From Halichondria panicea (lineage: Eukaryota; Porifera; Demospongiae; Suberitida; Halichondriidae), in assembly GCF_963675165.1 (NCBI RefSeq), contig NC_087387.1, positions 2,283,501-2,347,500 of the forward strand: a DNA stretch of 64,000 bases, given 5' to 3'. Below, piece by piece: positions 36,001 through 45,900 of this stretch. The notes under the pieces are model-generated. The model was not told the origin of the DNA and did not search any database. It was given only the letters and a program-made list of their open reading frames with translations. The position numbers and the translations under genes are program-made. The stretch's first letter is position 1. Each line of letters opens with the position of its first letter.

Positions 36001-36894
36001 ATGTTAACTTGATTGTTCATATTACTATATACAGGGTTTCTTTAATGACCAGCTGTTGGTACGAGGATCCTGAAGAGAGGCCTTCCTTCGATGAGCTAGC
36101 AGCCGAGTTGGAAAAAGTTCTGAGCATCATGGTGGGCTATGTGGAGCTGAACATGGAGCTAGTCGCCATCACTGAGGATGAACACAGTAAGCAATTACTC
36201 TTGAGTAGAGTCAAGCGCGTGAGTATTCTAAGGATCACTGCGTGATTAAATGCATCTCTGTAATCGTTGTTATTAACAAATTTAATTTAATTCAACCGAT
36301 TATTGCGCCATGGGATGTAGTCGGTCAGTCTGTCTGTCTGTCGTTCTGTGTATTCTGGTCTACTCACCTGGATGCGATAGCGCTGTGTTTGTAGCCTCAA
36401 CACAACAAGGTAGTAGTTTTAAATTTGGCAGATTTTGAATTATTAAAGCTTCGTTGTCGTATAAAAGTGAGCATGCAAAAGCTAAGAAGCTCTAACGCCT
36501 AGATGTATACACGAGGCTTTGACTCGAGGCTGTAGACTCACCACTGATCATGACGCAAGGGTTTGCACTTCAGAGTGCTCTATATAAGCTATAGTTTGTG
36601 TTGTTATAGCTAGCTAGTGTTCTTGCATAGTAATATTGCATGTGTAATTATAATTAGTGATAATTATCTTTCAGTGTTTGACGAGTGTTCTGTTTCTCCG
36701 CAATAGAGTATGATGATGTCCTCTCGCTCGAAGAGCATGCTGAGGCCGTTACTGAGGAGGAGGTTGCTATGGAAACAAATTCACAGCAATCCGAATCTGA
36801 CCTGTGTAATGGCTATCGAGAAACAAGAACAGTTGACACCACTGGATATGCTAATGTAGTGTACAGACGACCTTCATACCAAACTTCTGTTTGA
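20849..36894 (+). CDS. Receptor tyrosine kinase with three IgGFc-binding-like / Calx-beta / Sushi modules
   Basis: Single-pass receptor of about 2,588 aa. Exons: 20849-21029, 22307-23716, 23774-23911, 24204-24431, 24752-24934, 26040-27512, 27572-27709, 27898-28119, 28620-28802, 28967-30457, 30519-30656, 30807-31031, 31374-31556, 31769-31966, 32574-32754, 33011-33048, 33120-33212, 33479-33562, 34443-34660, 34979-35091, 35467-35632, 35751-35893, 36035-36186, 36707-36894. Lengths sum to an exact open frame. Order: signal peptide, three large modules (residues 61-2064), a fourth Sushi, TM helix (about 2149-2174) and kinase (GQGAFG loop, Lys about 2259, Glu about 2276, [11 protein letters not shown] about 2384). 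The kinase looks MET/AXL-like ([21 protein letters not shown]). All key catalytic residues are present, so it should be active. The ligand is unknown. I know of no named orthologue. Confidence 0.92.
21839..22316. repeat. Tandem duplication carrying a duplicated splice acceptor
   Basis: The segment 21839-22082 is repeated at 22082-22316 with small differences, starting 'gtatgtattgtgctccagttt' and ending 'tattttctacagattcaaatgt'. The second copy supplies the real acceptor of receptor exon 2. The first copy holds the same acceptor at 22071-22072, but reading on from it meets a stop within about 20 codons. Confidence 0.9.
22307..24934 (+). other. Receptor ectodomain module 1
   Basis: Four exons. 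22307-23716 encodes an IgGFc-binding-protein N-terminal-like domain; marks are the [11 protein letters not shown] motif, [19 protein letters not shown] and [16 protein letters not shown]. 23774-23911 plus 24204-24431 encode a Calx-beta domain ([20 protein letters not shown], ending ITIIDDQG). 24752-24934 encodes a Sushi/CCP domain ([14 protein letters not shown] to CIG). It is the most divergent of the three modules and lacks the GHQCG cysteine insert of modules 2 and 3. Confidence 0.9.
25044..25416. mobile_element. MITE family B copy 2, in receptor intron
   Basis: Starts 'taccgtatatcttctaattt' and has family words 'tagagcatgcgaag' and 'agcagctgcatgcgagctagc' in reverse order to 10149-10477. 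Its right limit near 'ggccgataaattgga' is uncertain. It lies between the Sushi exon of module 1 and the first exon of module 2. Confidence 0.65.
26040..28802 (+). other. Receptor ectodomain module 2
   Basis: Exons 26040-27512 (IgGFc-binding-like, 491 aa), 27572-27709 plus 27898-28119 (Calx-beta) and 28620-28802 (Sushi). The IgGFc part has [32 protein letters not shown] and [20 protein letters not shown]. It is much closer to module 3 than to module 1, including the start MRNAVGRS and [19 protein letters not shown]. Confidence 0.9.
28249..28584. mobile_element. Element with CARTRGAACCTCTAAATG termini, holding a nested C/G-tract MITE
   Basis: The left end 'caatggaacctctaaatgtc' faces the right end 'gtccatttagaggttctactgta'. 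A second element sits inside it (28332-28512) with ends 'agggtgtcatacagg' and 'cctgtatgacaccct' around G and C runs. Remnants of the outer right end ('agaggttccactgtaa', 'aaatgtttcactgtta') occur at the same intron position in modules 1 (about 24696) and 3 (about 31302). Confidence 0.65.
28967..31556 (+). other. Receptor ectodomain module 3
   Basis: Exons 28967-30457 (IgGFc-binding-like, 497 aa), 30519-30656 plus 30807-31031 (Calx-beta) and 31374-31556 (Sushi). Marks are [45 protein letters not shown] and [16 protein letters not shown]. All boundaries are phase 1, like those of modules 1 and 2. Confidence 0.9.
31769..31966 (+). other. Fourth Sushi domain of the receptor
   Basis: 66 residues with [25 protein letters not shown] and [10 protein letters not shown]. 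It is distinct from the three module Sushi domains and lacks an accompanying IgGFc or Calx-beta exon. It forms the membrane-proximal part of the ectodomain. Confidence 0.88.
32158..32526. mobile_element. pogo/Tigger-like MITE in receptor intron
   Basis: The left end 'cagttgagtatcgattatcc' and right end 'ggataatcgaagttcaactg' form 23-bp inverted repeats with about three mismatches, flanked by TA on both sides. The CAGTTGA...GATTATCCGAA type of end is typical of pogo-like elements. 369 bp and no transposase frame, so non-autonomous. Confidence 0.8.
32574..32754 (+). other. Transmembrane exon of the receptor
   Basis: After a Gly-rich linker there is one hydrophobic helix of about 26 residues ([20 protein letters not shown], then VCCLYI), followed by the basic stop-transfer KRSIQNK. 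This gives type I topology with the kinase inside the cell. Confidence 0.93.
33479..36186 (+). other. Tyrosine kinase domain exons of the receptor
   Basis: Exons 33479-33562, 34443-34660, 34979-35091, 35467-35632, 35751-35893 and 36035-36186. In order: GAFGIVYKG (glycine loop, completed by GQ from the previous exon), [24 protein letters not shown] (hinge), [49 protein letters not shown] and [23 protein letters not shown] and the WLAVES form mark a receptor-type tyrosine kinase. The activation loop has only one tyrosine (GYFRQG). Confidence 0.93.
35182..35402. mobile_element. TACTGTATA MITE, family A copy 3
   Basis: Ends 'tactgtataattatttcgag' and 'gattatacccactatacagta', with inner 'aaaggttttc', 'gcatgcatgcatgcatgc' and 'cagcgaaaacca' shared with copies at 3849-4029 and 9264-9472. 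It lies between the HRD exon and the DFG exon of the receptor kinase. Confidence 0.75.
36707..36894 (+). other. Cytoplasmic tail exon of the receptor
   Basis: About 62 residues after the kinase, acidic, with tyrosines in YDDV, YRET, YANV and VVYRRP contexts. YANV fits the YxNx pattern bound by Grb2-type SH2 domains. The acceptor at 36706 is the only one that keeps the frame; the TTTCAG at 36674 would lead to a stop. Confidence 0.85.
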
Positions 36895-37355
36895 AAACTT
36901 TTTATACAGGCATGTTTTTGTTGAATGTGTATTTTTGGTATCAGTGAAGCCGTCATAATTATATATACCTGCAAGTGCTTCATGTGATTCTGCATGGTAT
37001 ATACTTATACAAGTAGATCTATGATGTCATTATACATGTGTATAAGGTATAATAATTATAGATGATGTAATCTGGACTCTGCTTATTGAGCACACCATGC
37101 AGAGCTGGTAATGATTACCACACTACGAACACGTTGTCCTTGATTTATAATAATTTTTATAATAGAATTATGTATACATTATATATGTAGATCAGTAGAG
37201 TGATCAATAGTATACATGACAGTGATAATTTACTGATTTATGAATATTAATATTGATGGTTGATTATGATACAGACAAAATTGCACAACGGACCTAAAAG
37301 TTAAGGCAGTCCAAAAATGATGAAAAACTAGACTATAAAAACGATCGAAATAAAA
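36895..37355. other. Gap between convergent receptor kinase and BAZ2-like genes
   Basis: 461 bp of AT-rich sequence holding both 3' ends. I see no canonical AATAAA on either strand and no other feature. Confidence 0.6.
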
Positions 37356-39975
37356 TCATGTGTGAGAGAGCTTGGACCACTGCTCCTCAAAGAACTCGCT
37401 CATATTGTGCCCTGCTAGTCCAATCTGTAGCCAGAGGGAACAACAACTCATGAATCCATATGCACACGTGCACAGAAAATGAGGATACTATATATACAGA
37501 AGAGAGTTTATCTGTCCACACTCAACGTTATTGCAGAGGCTAATTGCTAAATCGAGGTACTCGTGTCGTACCTCCTCTGGTAGATACGCAATAACTTAAG
37601 GTACTGTATAGCGCGAAATTTTTGAGGCACTTATATTTCGTGGAAATGGCCTCTAAAAGCATTTCGTTGCACAATGTTCGTGGAATGACTGCTTACCAGA
37701 AGCAAGGCCTTTATCTTTGCACGTGGACTTAATTTTCATGTAGGATTGCTAATCCATGAAATCAGCGAAAATTAAGCCCTTCGAAAATTTCATGGATTTG
37801 CCTCTAAAAGCCATTTCGTTGCACAATGTTCGCGGAATGACTGCTTACCGGAAGCCACGGCTTTAAATCTTTGCATAATATAGCAGGTAATTCTAATTCG
37901 TGGACTTGAAATACATGTACTACTGTATAACAAATGCTTATAAATCAGGTCGTTTATACTTTTACAAATTGAACTGCTGATCTATTCAGAACCAACTGTT
38001 TTCAAAATAACATTTTTACACTCGACAGATACTTAATTTTTTAAAGAGGTTTGGGCAAAAAACGTTGTTAAATACATTTGCTAATGTAGCTGAGAAATAC
38101 AGTGAGGTAATCGTACTGACTCATAATTAATACAATCACCAACATTTGTGAGACTATAGACAATTCAAAAAGTTATAGGTCAACTGCGTAGTACTGCTTT
38201 TTAGTTAAAAAATTCTTGCTTGAAAAATCCTCAACAAATGTTTTAGGACCTGATGGGGTCCCAAACATTTTACGGGACTCACACTACACACATGTACATG
38301 AACAATGTATTACACGCAGAATATACATAATAACATATCCTGCCAGAGTTTAAAATGGCAAACACAGTAGTAACACCATCACCCTAACCCCACCCACCTC
38401 CGAGTCGTCCTCGTTGTAGTAGGCACAGTTTGAGAAAATCAGTCGAGCGTCAGCTGCAAACAGCTCCTTGTCTTCTTCGTACCTGTACAGACAAACATTA
38501 TGAGAGTTACGAAACACATTCAGTCCACCGGACATTGGATGCTGCATATACCCTGACACCCTTGTTATAGACTGTACAGTTAGCCAGGTACATGTAACAC
38601 TAACAAAGACAACAAAAAGTAAGGACATGAAATCAGAAAGGAGACATACTATAAAGAGTTCCAGCCAACAAACAATGGACACTTTGGAGGCAATAGAAAG
38701 TCATGACATTTATATAGAGACGATCCATGCAGCCACTAAACAATGCATGGGAACAATGGATACTTTGGAGGCAATAAACGTCATGACATTTATCATTAAT
38801 TTTGTACGTAATACAGTACTCATAATTATGATTGTTGATTTTTAACAGCACTTGGAACCTTATTCGGAGATTCCACCATGAACATACATATACACGTATA
38901 TTTTTAGCTACTCACTTTCTCTGCTCGAGCTTGTTCTTCATAGTCTGCAAGTCCATTGGCTGCTTGACGACCTTGTAGTAGGCGGGGAACTTCCTCCTCT
39001 CCACTGCTTCCAAGAATGGCCACGAGCTGTCATGTGACTCTAGATCCTTCAGGAGGGTGTGGCATATTTCGTTATTGCTCTTGGTAACCTTGTCGCGTTT
39101 ACGAGTCAAGTAATTACCGTCTTTTTGTCGTGACTGTGGGATAGGCTGTGAGGGGATGGGCATACACACATGAGTCACATGTACTGTAAACGCCGGAGCC
39201 TCCAATAGCCCCCCCCCCCCAAATAACACACTAAAACAGCTGCTCTGGTAACCTTGTCGGGTTTAATATTTACGAACCTTATTTTTACAGTTGGAGCATT
39301 TCCACGGATATGGAGGGTGCCTGGAATGAAAACATAACACTGATTGGTTCTCTATACAGAACAAGCAACATGTATGAAAAGATACTAGACAGACAGACAA
39401 TTATCATGGCATATAAAAGTACACTTCTCACACACTCACTTGTTGAGGGGAGGATTGAGACAGCGCTTGTGATAGTTCTTAGGGCAAACAGCACATGACA
39501 AGAGCACCCCCCTCTTGCTGTCACATGTGTAACAAGGTCGGTACTTGCTGTTTGAGGTGATACAGTTGTAACAGTACCAGTCACCCTCAGGCACAATAGA
39601 GAGTTTCGGCTGTGTGCGTGTGGGTGTGATATGTCTACCATCAACACTGAATTGTATGGCACACAGTATTACATACATGTACATGTAGGCTTCGTTATGA
39701 CAGCGAGATATCAGCTTGACATATACATGTACGTACAACATATCTCCTATTAATTTAGACCAAGAGAGTGTCAGACATGATCACACAATGAAAACAGGTA
39801 TTGGACACCACTGACAGTAGTCTACATGTACATATACCCAGTGCCAGAATACTCCACTACGTGTATATAGAGTGAGTACATGTACCTTGCAGCAGTAGGT
39901 GTGTGTCCCCTTGTCACAGCGGTCACAGAGTAGCAGCAACGACTCATTCTCCCCACCGTGACACACCTGGCAGAA
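37356..39975 (-). other. Tandem PHD fingers and bromodomain of the BAZ2-like protein
   Basis: PHD1 spans exons 39975-39886 and the start of 39609-39440 (CQVCHGGENESLLLLCDRC to WYCYNC). PHD2 follows (CYTCDSKRGVLLSCAVC, HKRC, then WKCSNC in exon 39320-39278). The bromodomain is in 39145-38916, 38482-38398 and 37424-37356, with FPAYYKVVKQPMDLQTM and the acetyl-lysine-binding Asn in YYNEDDSE. Human BAZ2 proteins have one PHD finger. Confidence 0.88.
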
Positions 39976-42900
39976 CTGAACACACACACACACACACACA
40001 CACTGTGAATCATACATGTACGTTTTGAGGGTTTGGAGCTAAGTATAAATACATAATACTGACAATGATAAATGATTTCCCAGCTTACATGTCATGTATA
40101 CAGTGTACATGTACCTGATGTATACTACTCACCACGATGGTGTTCGACTTCTCCCAAGCAATGCACACCTCCAGCTCACTCATACACACGGCCAACTGGC
40201 TAGCAGACGAGACCACACCCACTGCCTTTCGCCAAGACAGGAGCTTGTCCGAAGGGAGCTCCAGTTGGGTGGAGTCTCGTCTGACGGCTAAAGAGGGACG
40301 GTCCTTTTTCAGTCGAGATTTCAAATCTTTCACACGTTCTTGTTCCTCCATATATAATTTTCTATAACGAACGATCAGTACAGTGTGAGTACATGCATGC
40401 ACAAGTATGCACTATAAAATTATGGCTGAATGCATGCATGCTGTAGCGGTGTACATACTTGTCTCTTAGTGGAGGCTTGAGATGCGCTCTGTCGATGCTT
40501 CTTTCTAACTCCAGCACACTCTCCGATACCAGCATTATTGACTGAGGAGTGTGGCCTAGAGCACTGACCTTTGACCTCAGACTATCCCATAGCTCAACTC
40601 CCTATACACAGTGAGCAGAACATATGCAATTAGAGGCACGTATGAAGTAAATATTGGACAATCTATTGCTATACGATATTTCATTGCAGTGAAACACACA
40701 TGTACATGTACTACAGTAACACAGTCCATAAACCACCCTCGAAATAAGGAACACTTATACATGTACAGTACATGTATACACCTGACATGTACCTCATTAT
40801 GCAGCTGTGCAGTGATGAGTCGGCTCTGCATGCCCTCCAGATACTCTACTACAGACAACAATACCTCCAGGCAGTAAGCAGGAAATTGGGGGTCGTTTGT
40901 GTCATGTGACAGCATTTCTCCATTCTTGTTGGTTGATCTATTTGCTCCGATTTTTGATTCAACTACAACAGAATTTGTGCCGTTGGTTGATCTACTTGCT
41001 TCGATTTTTGATTTAACCCCAACAGAATCTGTGCTTTCATCAGTTTCCATCATAACCCCTACGGAATCAGTAATCTCATCTGTTTCCATCTTAACCTCTT
41101 CAGTGCTGGATTCTTGCTGTGTTTCTTCACAAAGCAGTGACGAACTCTCACCAGCTGATTCTGTGATACTCTTGATCCTGAAATGGTCGCGGACGGAGGT
41201 TTCAAACGACGACAAGAGCTTAGGGTTTAGAATGGCGTTAATGTTGTCCTTGTTCTTTTGGAGATGTTTTGAGAGGAACTTTTCGCGCACCCCGCGAGTG
41301 CAGAGGGTGCGAAGTAGTCGGTCCACCGTGTCTGGTCGTGTGATGCCCCACCAACCGTGAGTGAGCTCTGTGTGTGTGTGGGGGGGGGGTGGGAGTCATA
41401 AATGGGGAGGGAGTAGGAAGCCAAAGTGTGCGTGCTAGACATACATATAGATACGAGTCAGTGTACACTATAAATGAAAGCACCACAGGTGCTGATGCCT
41501 CGGTGGAGATGCCAAAGCTTTATGTTATGTAGGGTTGCTACATAACATAAAGCTACTAATAGCTTATTTTTGCAATATTTTACTGCATGCAAACTCATAA
41601 AGTGGGTAATGATCGACCATGATTGTTGTTAAAAACGATCGATGCCAAAAGTTCAAGTCTAAAATTAATGGCTGCCATCAGCAGAGCCTTGCAGCTCTCT
41701 TTTTACTCTTGCAGCTACCAATAGCTAGTGTTCTAGTGCAGAGCTACCTACTAAGTAGAGTAGTAACACTCGGTAAACAAGTTTGGCTACGTGCTCTTCT
41801 GAAAAGTGCAGTGGCATTCCAAGTAAGCAAAACTAGGCATAACTCGAGAACGAAGCATTATTTTGCAAATCCACGAATTAAAATCCAAGAAAACATGACT
41901 AGAAGCCTATAGAAACTCTTACTCGCACTTGATTCATCCTTGAGCAGCTGTAGCAGTCTACACACACACACAGACACACAAACACACTACCGTATACCTC
42001 GCTTGTGCATGCGCACCGAGGCATAATTATAGGAAGCTTTCACTTTGAAACATAAATTACTCACTTACCGATATCTTGCTCCTCTAGTAAATCCCGTAGG
42101 TCCTTCTCCTCCTCCTTACTTTCCTCCACTCTACTGGTGCCTCCCATGAACGGTAGAGGCTGTTGAGCATACATCAGTGTGATGGGTGTCACAAACTCCT
42201 CCCCCTCGGCTTCGTTTTCCATCATAGAAGGGGGCGGTATCTCCAAGGTAATCACTGAGGAGCCGTCACCACCACTCTGGCTCGATCCTGCTGATGGGAG
42301 AGAGATAGCTAACCGAGTGGACACAATTATACCAATGTGTAATCCAACTGACTTTCTACAACTAGCGGATGCTATATTATGTACATGTATAATGTACCAA
42401 AATATTTGTACTTCATTACAGATACAATGTACATGTACAACCTAATCCCCTGAACATAATCATCACGCATGAGTCTAGAGTACCGTACCCCCCCTCCCCC
42501 CCATACACTTATGGTCAAAGATAAGTTCATTGGAACAGGCTAGAATGTCCGAAGTACTCACCACTATTAATAGTGTTGTTATCGATAAGCACAATCTGCT
42601 GCGAACCATCAGGTTGCTGAAGTACAGCATAGGAGCATTGTCCGTTGAGCACTCGAGGGTCAGCTGGCAGGGACACATACTGAGGGGCTCCGTCTGGTCC
42701 ACCCGGCACTACAGCTGTCACATACTGCGACTGTATTTATGTGTGTACGTGTATGTATGTGTGTGTGTGTGTGCGCGAAGGTCTTTGTACAGTACATGTA
42801 CAGTGAAATGGTGCGAATAAAATGATGTGTGTACAAGTAGAATTTTAGATTTATCACGTTTGTTCATTGTAGAGGTTGGCCCAATGCCCTTGTCCCTTAT

Positions 42901-45900
42901 AGTGAGGTATTAAATTTTAATAGTGTCCCTGGTTCGGAGGTTCCCACAAGTATTGTTCTTACATTTAACACTTGACATTTAATTACATACAGGCACATCA
43001 CATGTTCTATACACACACAAACCTGCTCTGCCGTTTCTTCTCTGTCCTCTTCGGGGGCCAGCTCCTCACTGGTTACAGTCCGCACGCCCTCACCCTGAAG
43101 CTCCTCCCCATTCTCCACCCGCATGTCACTCACCCGTGAACTACTCGGCATATCAATTTGTGTCTCTTCTTTTTTGATGACCACTTCTCTTTTGACCTCA
43201 ACCACATCCATCTCCAATGAAGTGTGTCCAGGTGCTTCACCAGTGATATTCATTTCAACACTAGGAGATGGTCTACCAGCCACTTCTGTAACAGCATTCT
43301 GACCGGAGAGTGAAACTAAGGTTTGTTGACCGTTTTGATCTTGTACCACGATCATTTGATTTCCTCCCTCGGGCTGAGCAAGCACTTGCCCACCACCCCC
43401 TGCAGCTGTTATGTAACCAGCCGAACCCTCCATGGCCACATACCGTCCTCCATCTCCCCCTGTGACCACATACTGTACACCTGCACCACCCCCTTGTTGA
43501 CCAATAACAGCACCTGTCGTCGAGTCAACGGCTATATACTGAGGCTGTGGGGTGGGCATCTGCACAAGTGTGTTTCCTACGATGCCGTAGCTAATACCAA
43601 CTTGTTGCACCATTCCAGCACCAGGCGCCGCTATGATCTGGCCGTCGGGTGTCATGTAGGCATACTGAGGCGAGGGGCCGGCTATCATGAACTGTTGCTG
43701 GGCAATGGAGGCTTGGTTAGCAAGATAGGCCAGCTGGCTGACTTCACAGGGTTGGCGAGGAGCGAAGCTGAACCATCGCTGTGGGGCCTGCTACAGGGGG
43801 GAGGGGGGAGAGTTACGCAATGCAAGGACTTCAATATAAAACACGGAGTGAGCTAAAAGTGTCAAATATGTCTGTACATGTACATCACTATAATGTATAA
43901 TATGCACAGTTGTGTAGCACACACAATCATACGTCATACATGTACAGACTCCATCAGAATTCAGGTTAAGAAATGTTAATCAGTTGTTTTGTGCAAAAAG
44001 AGCCAAGTAAGTGCGGCTAATAAAAAAACCGTACCGTATACTTATTCGATTTAAGGCAATTAACCCTCTAAATATGCGACATTTGGGTATAATTATAGCC
44101 ATTTTTATATGTTTTGTGTAAAAATTAAGGCTTCCAAAATGTAACTACACGCCCTTACAAGCACAGTACTGTAACAGCACACACCGTACATACATGTACA
44201 TGTAGTCATGTACAGCATACATGTAGTCATGTACAGCATGCATGTATACATGCACTCTTCACCTGTGGGACAGGTTCATCCATTCCATCTTTACTCTCCT
44301 CACCAGTCAGCAGCTCAGAGCACGCAAGATGATCACTAGGTACCGCTTCTTCACACCTTTGGGGGGTGGCTTCAATACACTGGGGGGCCAGAGATTCCCT
44401 AGGTTCCAATTCTTCACACCTTTGGGGGGTGGCTTCAATACACTGGGGGGCCAGAGGTTCCCTAGGTGCCAATTCTTCACACCTTTGGGGGGTGACTTCA
44501 TCAACACACTGATGGGGGTGTACCGATTCTTCACCCCTTTTGGGCACAGCTTCAATACACTGGGAGGAAATTTCGACATTTTGGGGGGCTTGTGATGAAG
44601 ATTGCAAAGAGGTTGATGCTACATGTTCAGCTCCTAGGGGGGCCGTCTCTTCAACTTCATGAGGAATCACATCATCAATATTCTGGGGGGTTTGTTTTGG
44701 GAACTGTTCAGGGGTTGGTGGATGTTCCTTTGATTTTTCAGTGATCACATGAGGAGAAGGATCCACATTTTCTAAGCGGTGTTCTGCTTGCTCAACTGAT
44801 AGTTTGAGGGCGGGTGCTGGTTGCTGCGGTGACTCAGATCTTCTTGACAGTGGCACTGATCCAGAAAGTAGTGATTCCGTACGGTGTGTGTTATTCGTCT
44901 CCATGGCATTTCCTGTTGATTGTTTGTGTGTATGGTCCATCGGAATGAAATTACAGTTTTTACCATTCTCTTTTTGTTCGTCACGTGACTCTTTTTGAGG
45001 CTGCATCTCCATAGCATCGTATTCTGTACATGTATGTACTCTGACCTTTTGACTGACAGTCTCCCCATTGTGTTGTGCCATTGGTAGTTTGACGTCATTG
45101 TGATGTGTCGGCTGAGCTTCTTGATGTGGTTGTTGAGTTACGAGTTCTGGTTCACGATTTGCTATGACATTGATCTCTTCGGGATTGGGATTCACTTTGA
45201 CTTTAGCTGTTACTTGAACTTTAACCTTTTGATTCGTTTCAATTTCCATTGCTTCTTGTTGATTCACATCATTCGTCGCATCAGTTTTAGGGACTTCGTT
45301 ATCGATATTGACAATATTAACTTCCAATGGCTCATCTTTATTGGCGATAATGCTCTTATTTGATTGGTTGACTCGCTGTGACACCACCGTATCGAGAACC
45401 TGTAGGTTCTGGTCGAGGCTTGTCTCCACCCCCTCCACAATGACTCCACCCAAACTGGGGAGGGCCCAATATTGGCGAGCGTAACGATCTTGCCCCAGGG
45501 GAAATTGACGCATTCGACGTGATTGTGAGTGGATACGTTGGCGAACCAGCACGAATTTTTTACTGAGTGATTTTAGCCGTGCTTGTAGCTCCTCTTTGGA
45601 CTCAGGGGTCTGTGTGTGTGTGTAGGGGGAGGTGGATTGAGCGTCAGTAATAATTATAACAAAATGGATGACAGACATACCACCTCGGTATATGTACATA
45701 ATTATACGTGTAAATTTAATGCCATGCTCTGGGTACACATTTGGTAATGCGAATGCAAAATTACAATACTTACATATACTTATTACATGTAGCTATACTA
45801 GACAATGAATGCATCACCATGACATACCTCTTCATCAGTTAGTTCTTCTGAGTACTCTCCTTCGGAAGCCATGGCCCCTCCCTCATCCTCTGCCTCCTCT

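Noticed and set aside
36674..36706. Stronger-looking TTTCAG acceptor for the last receptor exon
   Set aside because: Using it runs into a stop at CAATAG within ten codons; the AATAG acceptor at 36706 keeps the frame.
41918..41960. Possible small BAZ2-like exon on the minus strand (ctgctcaaggatgaatcaag)
   Set aside because: No acceptor/donor pair keeps the phase, while joining exons 42290-42069 and 41367-40793 directly gives the conserved EQDIELTHGWWGI order.
43323..43856. 177-codon plus-strand frame
   Set aside because: It is antisense to the in-frame Q/G/P-rich exon 43790-43023 of the BAZ2-like gene, which has splice and domain support.
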